DNA of 64,000 bases, from the NCBI GenBank assembly GCA_913043255.1, contig CAJWLK010000009.1, positions 41,140 through 105,139 on the forward strand. Reading direction: 5' to 3'. Under the pieces are notes generated by a model, which was not told the DNA's origin, made no database searches, and saw nothing but the letters and a program-made list of their open reading frames with translations. The position numbers and the translations under genes were made by a program. Shown here in pieces: positions 1 to 9,308 of this stretch. How positions within the stretch are numbered: position 1 is the first letter of the stretch; the number at the start of each line of letters is the position of its first letter. Source of the DNA: an uncultured Gemmatimonadota bacterium (GTDB lineage Bacteria > Gemmatimonadota > Gemmatimonadetes > Palauibacterales > Palauibacteraceae).

Positions 1-726
<726 letters not shown>

Positions 727-973
727 TCTTATTCAGCTGTAACACGCCGTTGGGTTCACGGTATTTTTCATCTATTTTCAGCTATAGGAAGATGCACATT
801 CTGACCCCATAGCTTCTAGTGGTCGATAGCGAAGCACCTAGAACCAGTAATTGTAACAACCAAAACCGCCAATACCTGGCGAGTCAGTTTCAACTCCTAT
901 TGTCAAAATAGCTTACTTTCTCAACAAAGAGACCTCCAACAATGGGTAGCCGGCAAGTTATTAAATAAATGAG

Positions 974-1975
974 ATGGATCTTGACTCAGATCCCAGGATG
1001 GATTCTGCTAGTAAAATGAAGAACATGAGACTCAGAGAAGACATAGCAACACCGTGGAGAGGATTCTCCCTAATCATTTCTATCATGACCGTTGTGGTCT
1101 GCATCTTCTTCTTAGACGTTACCGTTCGGGCCACAACCGAAGGGGAAAAGATAACCGTTCGCACGCCCTCTGCTCCTGATCTACGGGCCGGGTCGCCTGT
1201 TTGGGTAGCCGGACGCCCAGCCGGGCGTGTCCTTTCCGTTGACTTCATACCACCATCCCATGGCGGACCAAACGTGGTCATCCAAGCGGCCCTTAAAAAC
1301 AGTGCCGGTTCGTTTGTGCGAGCAGATGCTCGGGCCACAGTTCGCACATCCGATTTTTTGGCTCCTATGATTTTAGCAATCGACCCCGGTTCAGGAAACG
1401 AGGCACCGTGGGATTATACCGATACGCTTTACACGGAAGAGCCACCACACAATCCAGAGACTATCATCGCGCTTTCCAACGGTCTTTTGGAGGGAGTACA
1501 ACGCCTTAAAATCCAGGCGGAAGAAACGAAACGCGCTGTAGAAAATGGACCCGGGTCCCTCGCACTTATTCAACAGAATCCAAATTTACTTCAAGCCATG
1601 CGCGATGAGCTTGAACAGATGCAAGAGACGCTTGAAAACAATCTGCCACATTCATTGTTAGGTCAACTTTCGTCCGACACGGTGGTTGGCCCCTCATTCA
1701 CTAGAATTAAGGATCGGCTCGCCCAATGGAGCAATCTGCCGCGCCGACAAAGCACACTAGCAAGCATTAAAGCTTCGATCAAAGCTTTTGAAGCAATCTC
1801 GTCACGTCTACAGCAAATCATCAGGAATGTGGCAGTCGGTCAGGGCACAGCGGGCCGATCACTCGTGGACGAGGAGCTTGCCTACCAGATTGAGTTACTC
1901 AAAGCTCAAATTGGCGACATTTCTGAGCACCTTAAAAATCACCCGACCACGTGGCTACGAGTGCGGGTCTTTTAA
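974..1975 (+). CDS. MlaD/MCE-domain lipid transport protein
   Basis: A 333-residue protein with a single N-terminal transmembrane helix (about residues 30-52) followed by an MCE domain (about 55-140). The MCE part contains the typical start ITVRTPSAPDLRAGSPVWVAG and the later 'G.V.SV.F' strand. The rest (about 160-333) is predicted to be helical or coiled-coil and Gln/Glu-rich. MCE proteins form hexameric rings in the periplasm that ferry phospholipids between the membranes, working with an MlaE-type permease and an MlaF-type ATPase. No such partners lie beside it, so it is an orphan MCE gene here. The ATG at 974 has no clear ribosome-binding site, and starts at codons 9, 15 or 18 are possible. 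It converges on the small gene at 2015. Confidence 0.75.
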   Translation: MDLDSDPRMDSASKMKNMRLREDIATPWRGFSLIISIMTVVVCIFFLDVTVRATTEGEKITVRTPSAPDLRAGSPVWVAGRPAGRVLSVDFIPPSHGGPNVVIQAALKNSAGSFVRADARATVRTSDFLAPMILAIDPGSGNEAPWDYTDTLYTEEPPHNPETIIALSNGLLEGVQRLKIQAEETKRAVENGPGSLALIQQNPNLLQAMRDELEQMQETLENNLPHSLLGQLSSDTVVGPSFTRIKDRLAQWSNLPRRQSTLASIKASIKAFEAISSRLQQIIRNVAVGQGTAGRSLVDEELAYQIELLKAQIGDISEHLKNHPTTWLRVRVF

Positions 1976-2014
1976 AGAAAAACGCACTGAGGTTAAGAAC
2001 ACCTCGCCCCGAAC

Positions 2015-2371
2015 TTACGATCTCTTGCTAGGCAGCCCACCCTGAACCACAAATTTCATTAAATCAACCTTTCGTCCACGCTTTCTCTTCACTCCGATCA
2101 CAACGTGGTCAACCACCGAGTCTCGATCTTCCAACGAAAATGCTACGTCGACTGATCCATCCGCGGATGAGATGCGGGTTCGCACCACTCTACCGGGTTC
2201 AGCTTCCGCCTTACGAGCCGGATTTCGAACTAAAGTTTGTGACGAACGCCGTCGACCAGCCGGAAGTGATCGAGACAACTTAATCAACCTGAACCAATCG
2301 GGCTGGTAGCTAACTCGCCATAAGTTTCCGAGCTGATCTAGACCCTTTCCCTCTCGATTGTGCCGTGCCAT
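2015..2371 (-). CDS. small basic protein of unknown function
   Basis: A 118-residue, strongly basic protein that I do not recognise. It is supported as a real gene by a good ribosome-binding site: AAAGGAG lies seven bases before its ATG (2369-2371). The central region is rich in Arg/Lys, with an RTRISSADGSVDVAFSLEDRD beta-like stretch near residues 65-85. It has no membrane segment and no cysteine motif. It lies head-to-head with rho and converges on the MCE gene. A nucleic-acid-binding role is possible from its charge, but that is only inference. Confidence 0.55.
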   Translation of the reverse strand: MARHNREGKGLDQLGNLWRVSYQPDWFRLIKLSRSLPAGRRRSSQTLVRNPARKAEAEPGRVVRTRISSADGSVDVAFSLEDRDSVVDHVVIGVKRKRGRKVDLMKFVVQGGLPSKRS

Positions 2372-2442
2372 TAATGCTCCTTTATTTCCCGAAAAATGGT
2401 CGTCACCATAAATAAAAGTTTTGTTCGTACAAGAGACAGCGC

Positions 2443-2471
2443 TTGACCGTTCTAGCGTGAATCATTATGGT
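2443..2471 (+). promoter_or_regulatory. candidate promoter for rho
   Basis: TTGACC (2443-2448, five of six to the -35 consensus) is followed after exactly 17 bases by TATGGT (2466-2471, four of six to the -10 consensus). Transcription would begin near 2478 and give a leader of about 155 bases before rho. The leader holds no convincing coding sequence. The prediction assumes a standard sigma-70-like factor. Confidence 0.4.
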
Positions 2472-2632
2472 CGTTTTAACCAGCCCGAACCACATCCCCG
2501 AATCTTGCCGTACAAACAACCGTTGGAATCACTGGCGCTGTTGATTGTATTTACTGAGGGGATCTACGGCACACGGAAGAATCCACGCTTGACAATCTCA
2601 CCGAGAAACATCTCTTACCGGAGGAAAATCCG

Positions 2633-3886
2633 TTGGACATCGGCACACTGAAATCCAAGTCGATCGGCGAGCTTCACTCGATGGCTGAAGAACTCGACAT
2701 TCGTAACTTCTCAGGCTTGCGAAAGCCAGATCTTATCTTCCGAATCGAACAAAACTTGCTCGACTCTGACGTAGTTCTTCGCGGGGAGGGCGTTCTTGAG
2801 ATCCTTCCTGAAGGATATGGTTTTCTTAGGAGCCAAGACTGGAACTACCTCTATGGTACAGACGACATCTACGTATCTCCATCGCAAATCAAACGTTTCG
2901 ATATGCGGACGGGAGATACGATCCAGGGGCAGGTCCGACCGCCAAAAGATGGTGAGCGATATCTCGCTTTATTAAAAGTTGAGGAGGCAAACGGTACTGA
3001 TCCAGAGAAGGCTAAGCACCGAATTGCGTTTGACAATCTCCGACCACGTTATCCAGAAGAACGGCTTGTTCTCGAGGGTGAGGATGGAGATATATCCACT
3101 CGGATTCTCGACCTCATTGCCCCCATAGGGAAAGGACAACGCAGTCTCATCGTGTCCCCTCCCAAGGCAGGGAAAACAATTCTCCTGCAAAAAATCGCCA
3201 ATGCAATCGTCAAGAATCAACCGGATGCCAAAGTAATCGTCCTGCTCATCGATGAACGACCCGAAGAAGTCACCGACATGGAAGAAAATGTTCCTGCGGA
3301 AATCATATCTTCGACTTTTGATGAGCCAGCGGATCGTCACACACAGGTGGCTGACATGGTGCTTGAGAAAGCAAAGCGGCTTGTCGAATACAAACATGAT
3401 GTTGTGATCTTGCTTGACTCGATAACACGGCTGGCACGCGCCTACAACACCACAATTCCACACTCCGGGAAAATTCTGTCGGGTGGTGTAGACGCAAACG
3501 CCCTCCACAAACCAAAGCGATTCTTTGGAGCGGCGAGAAATATTGAAGAGGGGGGAAGTTTGACGATCATTGCCACGGCTCTCATTGAGACTGGGAGTCG
3601 GATGGACGAGGTTATCTTCGAAGAGTTCAAGGGAACGGGTAACAGCGAAGTTTTGCTCGATCGTCAGATCGCTGACAAACGAATATATCCGGCAATTGAC
3701 CTCAACCGATCGAGTACACGGAAAGAGGAACTTCTCTTAAACGAAATCGAACTCAACCGCATGTATCTGCTACGCAATTTTATCGCGGACATGCCTGCTT
3801 CCGAAGCGATCCAATTTATGATCAAACGACTCAACCGTACCGAAAACAATCAAGAATTTCTTGATTCGATGGCCGCAGGTGAGTAG
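2633..3886 (+). CDS. rho: transcription termination factor Rho
   Basis: A 417-residue RNA-dependent ATPase, close to the 419 residues of the E. coli protein. It forms a hexameric ring that loads on nascent RNA and releases RNA polymerase. It has the Rho N-terminal helical domain (residues 1-45), a cold-shock-like RNA-binding domain (about 48-120), a Walker A of the form PPKAGKT near residue 177, the Q-loop region, and a Walker B ending [14 protein letters not shown] near 262. The start is TTG at 2633, preceded by GGAGG at 2620-2624 with eight bases spacing; a more distal start would break the family N-terminus. A good -35/-10 pair lies about 160 bases upstream. The lack of intrinsic terminators elsewhere in the window fits an active Rho. 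Confidence 0.97.
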   Translation: MDIGTLKSKSIGELHSMAEELDIRNFSGLRKPDLIFRIEQNLLDSDVVLRGEGVLEILPEGYGFLRSQDWNYLYGTDDIYVSPSQIKRFDMRTGDTIQGQVRPPKDGERYLALLKVEEANGTDPEKAKHRIAFDNLRPRYPEERLVLEGEDGDISTRILDLIAPIGKGQRSLIVSPPKAGKTILLQKIANAIVKNQPDAKVIVLLIDERPEEVTDMEENVPAEIISSTFDEPADRHTQVADMVLEKAKRLVEYKHDVVILLDSITRLARAYNTTIPHSGKILSGGVDANALHKPKRFFGAARNIEEGGSLTIIATALIETGSRMDEVIFEEFKGTGNSEVLLDRQIADKRIYPAIDLNRSSTRKEELLLNEIELNRMYLLRNFIADMPASEAIQFMIKRLNRTENNQEFLDSMAAGE

Positions 3887-3992
3887 CGGGATTCTGCACA
3901 AACCACACGTTGAAACTCATTTTAGAATTCCACAGGTATCGGAACACTCCCCCAAGAAGCAATTGTGGATCGCTCCCGATGTCTCTGTATCG

Positions 3993-3998
3993 TATAAT
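3993..3998 (+). promoter_or_regulatory. candidate -10 element upstream of the TPR gene
   Basis: A perfect TATAAT lies 67 bases before the predicted start of the TPR gene. There is no convincing -35 at 16-18 bases spacing (the closest, TTGTGG at 3963-3968, is too far), so this is only a tentative promoter. Confidence 0.3.
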
Positions 3999-4065
3999 TA
4001 TGGTTCAATGTTAAACCGTACACTGCCACACCACCGTAATGACTAGTTTCAAGCGAGGGAAAGTA

Positions 4066-5646
4066 ATGAGACGTCTATTCGCTGCTGTATTTGTCCTGCT
4101 CACGGGTCTAAGTGAAACTACCGAGGCCCAATTTGATAACGTGGGCTCGATTCAATTCCCCACATCCGCTGCTGGTGAAGCGCAGCAACATTTCCTTCGT
4201 GGCGTCTCGATCCTCCATAGCTTCGGCTGGAAACAAGCACGAGCGCAGTTCCACGCAGCACAAGAGATTGACCCTGACTTTGCTTTGGCATACTGGGGGG
4301 AATCACTCGCTTACAACCACCCGCTCGTTTCGCAGATGGACACCACTGAACCTCGAAAGGCTCTTGCAAGACTGGCTCCTACTCGTGCCGAGCGGCTGGC
4401 CAAAGCTCCTACTGACAGGGAAAAAGGGTTCTTGAATGCAGTCGAGATCTTGTGGGGTGAAGACGAACATGTGGCGCGCCGGGTTGGTTACATGGAAGCG
4501 ATGGCGGACCTATATGAACAATACCCAGAGGATCCAGAAGTTGCGGCATTCTATTCGTTGTCGATGCTAGGCGCCGTCGCAGCCACAGGAGACTTGAGTC
4601 AACGTCTTAATGTTAGAGCAGGCAGTATTGCGCTCGAACTGTTCAAAGATAATCCGAATCACCCCGGGGCAGCACACTACACGATCCACTCTTTTGACAA
4701 CCCTCTTATGGCGCCCCTTGCACTCAAAGCAGCGTATCAATTCGCTAATATTGCCCCTGCTGTCTCACACGCCCGACACATGCCGACTCACATTTTCATT
4801 CAGCATGGGATGTGGACCAGAGTATCAGGAAACAACCAATCGGCCTACGATGCAGCCGCCGAATTATGGGAACCAGGGGATGCACTTGGAGATGGGATCC
4901 ACGCGCTCGATTGGGGTCAATACGGAGATTTACAGCGTGGAGACTATGAGAAGGCTCGAGTTTGGATGACGCGGCTAGACGACATGGTGGCAATGAATGG
5001 GTACTCGAGCGGCGGGGCGCGAGGCGCCGCCGGCATCGATCGCGCCAAAAACAGTGTATCACTCCTTAAGGCACGCTATATCGTCGAGACGGAGGAGTGG
5101 GAAATCCTCCCCATTACTGCTGAGTCTCGGGCGCACGAGCTACTGGCTACAGGCCTCAGTGCTGCGCGGATGGGGGACCAAGATAATTTGGCCGCCGCCG
5201 AATCCGCACTCTCCAAGCTGGCGGAATCAGGTAACAACGCAAACAAGATTATGTATAAAGAAGTCAGCGCGCTCCTACATGCGGGCATGGGACACGGTGA
5301 CTTTGCTACCAGTCTGATGGATGAAGCGGTGACAATTGTAGAAACCATGGCCCCACCTCGCGGCGCTGCCAGTCCAGTAAAGCCCGTATACGAGTTGTAC
5401 GGAGAACTCCTACTTGACCTAAATCGGCCTGGTGACGCGATCGAAAAGTTCGAAACATCGCTTACGCGCATGCCTCTGAGGCCAAGGTCCTTGCTTGGAT
5501 TGGCACGGGCCAATGCTGCAACCGAAAATTACGCAGATGCGGCAGAGGCTTATGCAATGCTAACCAAGATCTGGACAGGTCACGATTCATTCGAAGCCAT
5601 GCAGGAGGCGAAAAAGTTTCTGGAGACGGCCGACTATCAACCGTAG
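4066..5646 (+). CDS. secreted tetratricopeptide-repeat protein
   Basis: A 526-residue exported protein. The ATG at 4066 is preferred over an upstream in-frame ATG at 4039 because GAGGGA lies just before it and it gives a clean signal peptide (MRRLFAAVFVLLTGLSETTEAQ). The mature part has several degenerate TPR units: one near residues 35-100 with the typical 'A...F..A..IDPDFALAYWGESLAYNHPL' layout, and further pairs at about 380-510 with 'GD..A...FE.SL...P' and 'A...Y.DAAEAYAML'. The histidine-rich middle (HYTIHSFDNP, HARHMPTHIFIQ) is a recurring feature of this family of large periplasmic TPR proteins. It probably acts as a protein-interaction scaffold; its partner is unknown. Confidence 0.75.
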   Translation: MRRLFAAVFVLLTGLSETTEAQFDNVGSIQFPTSAAGEAQQHFLRGVSILHSFGWKQARAQFHAAQEIDPDFALAYWGESLAYNHPLVSQMDTTEPRKALARLAPTRAERLAKAPTDREKGFLNAVEILWGEDEHVARRVGYMEAMADLYEQYPEDPEVAAFYSLSMLGAVAATGDLSQRLNVRAGSIALELFKDNPNHPGAAHYTIHSFDNPLMAPLALKAAYQFANIAPAVSHARHMPTHIFIQHGMWTRVSGNNQSAYDAAAELWEPGDALGDGIHALDWGQYGDLQRGDYEKARVWMTRLDDMVAMNGYSSGGARGAAGIDRAKNSVSLLKARYIVETEEWEILPITAESRAHELLATGLSAARMGDQDNLAAAESALSKLAESGNNANKIMYKEVSALLHAGMGHGDFATSLMDEAVTIVETMAPPRGAASPVKPVYELYGELLLDLNRPGDAIEKFETSLTRMPLRPRSLLGLARANAATENYADAAEAYAMLTKIWTGHDSFEAMQEAKKFLETADYQP

Positions 5647-5741
5647 TATTGGTCGAGCCGGTAGCAAGTTAAATCGCCATCGAGAAAACAACACTTAAAG
5701 TCACCATACGGCGACCGTTTACTGGCGCTGAGGAATAGACT

Positions 5742-5990
5742 ATGCCGATCTACGAATATGCCTGCCGTTCCTGTGAATGCGCGTTCGAGCTCTTGATCCG
5801 TAATGAGTTGACACCTACCTGCCCTTCGTGCGAGGGCCAAGACCTAGAGCGGATGCTATCCCTGCCTCGGGTACATTCGGAAGGTCGAAAAGCGCGCAGT
5901 CTGTCGGCCGCACGGCAACGCGATACCAAACTAGGACAGGAGCGCGTCCGGACTCAACGTGAATACGAACTAGCTCACGATGACCACTAA
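5742..5990 (+). CDS. FmdB-family zinc-ribbon protein
   Basis: An 82-residue protein beginning MPIYEYACRSCECAFE, the hallmark of the FmdB/CxxC_CXXC_SSSS putative regulatory proteins. Two CxxC knuckles (Cys8/Cys11 and Cys28/Cys31) should bind one zinc. The C-terminal half is a charged, probably disordered tail rich in Arg and Gln. GAGGAA (5730-5735) stands six bases before the ATG. Members are associated with regulation of amidase/formamidase genes, but their biochemical role is unsettled. It is followed by another small gene on the same strand. Confidence 0.85.
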   Translation: MPIYEYACRSCECAFELLIRNELTPTCPSCEGQDLERMLSLPRVHSEGRKARSLSAARQRDTKLGQERVRTQREYELAHDDH

Positions 5991-6046
5991 TCAAATAGAA
6001 CAAGAGCCCAGTACGGACAAACCTTAAGCCGGAGAAATCAACGGAA

Positions 6047-6439
6047 GTGAGTGACCCGTACGGGCAAGCGATAGTCAAACACGGCTTGGAAGATGTTCAA
6101 CCGAGATATCGGCAATTCCTTCTCGAACTAAAGGCAAAAGACTCCAAAGCTTATGAAGGGGCTGTCGCACGCTACAAAACGCACGTTGAAGGATCAGACC
6201 CGAATTCTGTACTGGATGCATGGGTCGGTTACGGTGCATGGCTAGCAGCTGAGCTAGCGCCCGGAGAACTGGTCACCATCGACAGAAAAGGACGGTCCCG
6301 TCGCGTTGAAGGGACGAAACCGCTAGGGGCCTTACTGATTCAAATTCCTGATGACAATCGGGAACGGGCGTTACCAGTGACGATCCCTATAAAAGCTAGT
6401 ACCGCTCAACAGGAAACAGTGGCCCTCTTGTGTCGATGA
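6047..6439 (+). CDS. conserved-looking soluble protein of unknown function
   Basis: A 130-residue acidic/neutral cytoplasmic protein with no signal peptide or membrane segment. It starts at GTG (6047-6049) with GGAG upstream at 6031-6034. Visible features are an N-terminal helical half (residues 5-50, 'YGQAIVKHG.EDV.PRYRQFLLELKAKD') and a conserved-looking 'W..YGAWLA' followed by beta-strand-like 'GELVTIDRKGRSRRV' and 'ALLIQIPDD'. I know of no named domain with this pattern. It lies between the FmdB gene and the gyrA leader on the same strand. Confidence 0.6.
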   Translation: MSDPYGQAIVKHGLEDVQPRYRQFLLELKAKDSKAYEGAVARYKTHVEGSDPNSVLDAWVGYGAWLAAELAPGELVTIDRKGRSRRVEGTKPLGALLIQIPDDNRERALPVTIPIKASTAQQETVALLCR

Positions 6440-6529
6440 GATGATCAATTCTAGCAGGATCGTAAGTGCCGACTGCTTTCTAGGGTTGAAAAAATAATCG
6501 GTTTACGAGCTGGATTTTTGCACAGTTAC

Positions 6530-6658
6530 TTGAAACCGGTTCGTACCTTCCGCACTATCCAAACATTCTCCGAAAATCCTACCTCGAGCGTAGGGCAAGT
6601 CCCCGGGCTCACGAATGCCTCACCGGCTGACGATGAGGAAGAGGAGGCAATGCAGTGA
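6530..6658 (+). other. possible leader peptide overlapping the gyrA-like start
   Basis: A 42-codon frame starts at TTG (6530; an alternative TTG is at 6518) and ends in a TGA that overlaps the GTG of the following gene as GTGA. It ends in an acidic run ([10 protein letters not shown]) that is partly a by-product of the purine-rich ribosome-binding site GAGGAGG. There is no good start signal, so it may be chance. It fills most of the 215-base gap before the topoisomerase gene, where nothing else was seen. Confidence 0.2.
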
Positions 6659-9180
6659 CGCAAGGCATCGTACAGGGCGAGCGCATCAAACCTCGGTTGC
6701 TGGAAGACGAGATGCGCGACTCGTTCATCGACTACTCAATGAGCGTGATTGTACAACGTGCGCTACCCGATGCGCGCGACGGACTTAAACCGGTCCACCG
6801 CCGGATTCTTTATGCCATGCGCGAAGAGGGACTGCACCCCTCAAGTCCTTACAAAAAGAGTGCAACCGTCGTAGGTAATGTACTAGGTCGTTATCATCCC
6901 CACGGTGACAGTGCCGTCTACGACACGATCGTTCGAATGGTACAAGAATTTTCGCTTAGATATCCGTTGGTTGATGGACAGGGAAACTTCGGGTCCATAG
7001 ACGGTGATTCTGCAGCAGCCTATCGGTATACCGAAATTCGGATGACTGCGTTAGCCGTTGAACTGCTCACGGATATTGACCGTAACACCGTTGATATGCG
7101 CCCCAATTTCGATGGCCGCCTCACCGAGCCGGAAGTGCTTCCTTGTCGTTTACCGCACCTCCTCCTCAACGGTTCAGATGGTATTGCAGTCGGCATGGCT
7201 ACGAAGATTCCACCACATAACGCTGTCGAACTTCTGCTCGCCGTAGATCATCTCATTGGTAAACCAGAGTGCGATGTGGACGACCTTATCAGCCTCCTGC
7301 CGGGTCCAGATTTTCCAACCGGCGGCTACATCTGGGGACGAGAAGGCATCGAAAATGCGTATCGAACCGGCCGCGGACTCCTCGACATGCGCGCTAGAAT
7401 TCACTGTGAAGAGGGCAGGTTCGGAAAGAGTTCATTGGTCGTCACAGAACTCCCGTACCAAGTGAACAAGACCCGCATAATCGAACAAATTACGCGCCTT
7501 GTCCGCTCGGGTCGGGCCGACACAATCACAGACCTTCGAGATGAGTCGGACCGCGATGGAGTACGGTTGGTGATCGAACTCAAAAGGGATGCGAAGCCAG
7601 AGAAAGTCCTCTCCATTCTATTCAAGAAAACACAGCTCCGGTATACATTCGGCGTCATCATACTAGCGCTAGTCGATGGCAGACCTGAGGAACTGGATCT
7701 CAAACAAACGTTGGAGACCTGGGTCGATCACCGCCTCACCGTCATTCGCCGACGTGCGGCCCATGACCTCTCTGTAGCAGAAGACCGAGCTCACGTCGTC
7801 GATGGCCTTCTTCTCGCCCTCGATGATATCGACCGTGTAATCGAAATTATCCGTGGCTCCAGGAACCCCGAATCTGCGAGGAATAAGCTTCGGAAAGAGT
7901 TTAAGCTGAGCGAAAAACAGGCAGACGCCATTCTGGCGATGCGGCTCGCGCAGCTCACAGGGCTTGAACACCGCAAACTCCTCGAAGAACTCAAGGGCCT
8001 TCATCAAAAGATAGATCATCTTACTGAACTCGTCGACAACGAGTCTGCGCGGCGAACCTTCCTGAGAGAGGAGATTCAGGAACTCACTGTACAATATGGC
8101 GACCCTCGACGAACCCAGATTCTCAAAAGTGACACTCCATATAAACTCACTCGTAGTACCGGCGATGAATCATACTTGGTACTTGTGAGCCGGAAGGGGT
8201 ACGTGAAAACTCAAGTTCCCGAAGATTTTTCCACGCTAGCGGGTGCTGACGCGCTGTCGGCCCGCGAGGGCGACTTTGCCCGGGACGCGTTTCTTTGCCG
8301 CGGGACACACACACTTCTCATAGTAACAGCTCATGGACATGTACACGCACTTCCCGTCTCTGCACTGCCACAAGGGACACGTAGTTCGCGGGGTAAGCGA
8401 CTAGACAACTTTGTAAAACTCGCACTCGGCGATGAAATTGTGTCCGTAAGCGCGGTAGATGAATTCTCGCCAAACCGTTTCCTCGTTGCGGCCACTCGTC
8501 AAGGCCAAATCAAGCGTTCTGCGCTTTCAGAGTATGGCAACGCTAGAGCAAACGGGATCATCGGCATGGGCTTAAATCGGGGCGACGAGATCGTATCTGC
8601 TTTTTTGACGGATGGCGATACCGACCTCGTCTTCGCCACTCGATCCGGACAAGCCATCCGCTTCCCTGAAACTGCGACCCGACCCATGGGACGAACCGCT
8701 CGAGGTGTCAAAGGAATCGATCTTTCAGGTAGCGATGTCGTAGTCGGGGCACTGGCGCCGCGTACGGATAGCGATCTTTTAGCTGCAACAACCGGCGGAT
8801 ATGCAAAACGGATCCCTTTTACGGAGTTCAAGACGCAAGGGCGAGCGGGGAAAGGGCTGCCAATCCTCCCAGACCTTCCAGAAGCGGATCAGCTTGTGGG
8901 ACTCCTCGAGGTAGATTCAGGAAATCGGATAGCATGGGAACTATCCGACGGAACCCTGGAGATGACATCGGTCGATTCCGTGATCAGACGTGCACGGCGG
9001 GAAGCGAGCCGACCCGTCATCGATCTAGCACTTGATGTCGCCGCAGAGGCAGTACACCCGATTCAGATGAAGGAAATCCCTATAACTGCGGGAGAGCCAG
9101 AAACCGATCCAGAAAACCCGGAGACTTCTCATGAGGGAAGCGAAAAACGAGCACAGGTGGAACTTGGTCTGGATGTCTAG
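6655..9180 (+). CDS. gyrA: type IIA topoisomerase subunit A (GyrA/ParC family)
   Basis: An 841-residue DNA cleavage/religation subunit. The N-terminal breakage-reunion domain is intact ([22 protein letters not shown] at 18-39, [12 protein letters not shown] near 80-91), with the catalytic tyrosine Y125 in the RYTE motif. The coiled-coil tower (about 370-480) leads to a C-terminal six-blade DNA-wrapping domain (about 495-800) and an acidic tail. The start is GTG at 6655 with GAGGAGG at 6641-6647. The canonical GyrA-box in the first blade is missing: the equivalent region reads [10 protein letters not shown] (526-535). A box-like QGRAGKG appears only in the last blade at 728-734. It may therefore be a gyrase with altered wrapping, or the A subunit of topoisomerase IV. 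gyrB lies 4.5 kb away on the other strand. Confidence 0.88.
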   Translation: MTQGIVQGERIKPRLLEDEMRDSFIDYSMSVIVQRALPDARDGLKPVHRRILYAMREEGLHPSSPYKKSATVVGNVLGRYHPHGDSAVYDTIVRMVQEFSLRYPLVDGQGNFGSIDGDSAAAYRYTEIRMTALAVELLTDIDRNTVDMRPNFDGRLTEPEVLPCRLPHLLLNGSDGIAVGMATKIPPHNAVELLLAVDHLIGKPECDVDDLISLLPGPDFPTGGYIWGREGIENAYRTGRGLLDMRARIHCEEGRFGKSSLVVTELPYQVNKTRIIEQITRLVRSGRADTITDLRDESDRDGVRLVIELKRDAKPEKVLSILFKKTQLRYTFGVIILALVDGRPEELDLKQTLETWVDHRLTVIRRRAAHDLSVAEDRAHVVDGLLLALDDIDRVIEIIRGSRNPESARNKLRKEFKLSEKQADAILAMRLAQLTGLEHRKLLEELKGLHQKIDHLTELVDNESARRTFLREEIQELTVQYGDPRRTQILKSDTPYKLTRSTGDESYLVLVSRKGYVKTQVPEDFSTLAGADALSAREGDFARDAFLCRGTHTLLIVTAHGHVHALPVSALPQGTRSSRGKRLDNFVKLALGDEIVSVSAVDEFSPNRFLVAATRQGQIKRSALSEYGNARANGIIGMGLNRGDEIVSAFLTDGDTDLVFATRSGQAIRFPETATRPMGRTARGVKGIDLSGSDVVVGALAPRTDSDLLAATTGGYAKRIPFTEFKTQGRAGKGLPILPDLPEADQLVGLLEVDSGNRIAWELSDGTLEMTSVDSVIRRARREASRPVIDLALDVAAEAVHPIQMKEIPITAGEPETDPENPETSHEGSEKRAQVELGLDV

Positions 9181-9308
9181 CAGACCCTGGAGATCCGCAC
9201 AGGATGTCAGATGATCATTCGACCTTCGGGAGAGTATCTCGCCACCCGCTATAAGAGTGTGGTGAACAACCAAGAAACTCCCAAAGGGTGTTTCAACTGG
9301 GGTATGAC

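Noticed and set aside
1989..2005. GAGGT/ACCTC hairpin after the MCE gene
   Set aside because: Only five base pairs with a seven-base loop and no T-tract, so not a terminator.
2589..2617. Perfect TTGACA upstream of rho
   Set aside because: At 17 bases the -10 would be CTCTTA, with little match, and the transcript would start at the ribosome-binding site. The pair at 2443-2471 is better.
2421..2651. 76-codon frame before rho
   Set aside because: It has no ribosome-binding site and overlaps the rho start. The region is better explained as the rho leader.
7669..8094. 141-codon minus-strand frame inside the topoisomerase gene
   Set aside because: Antisense shadow of the coiled-coil region. The plus-strand protein is clearly the real product.
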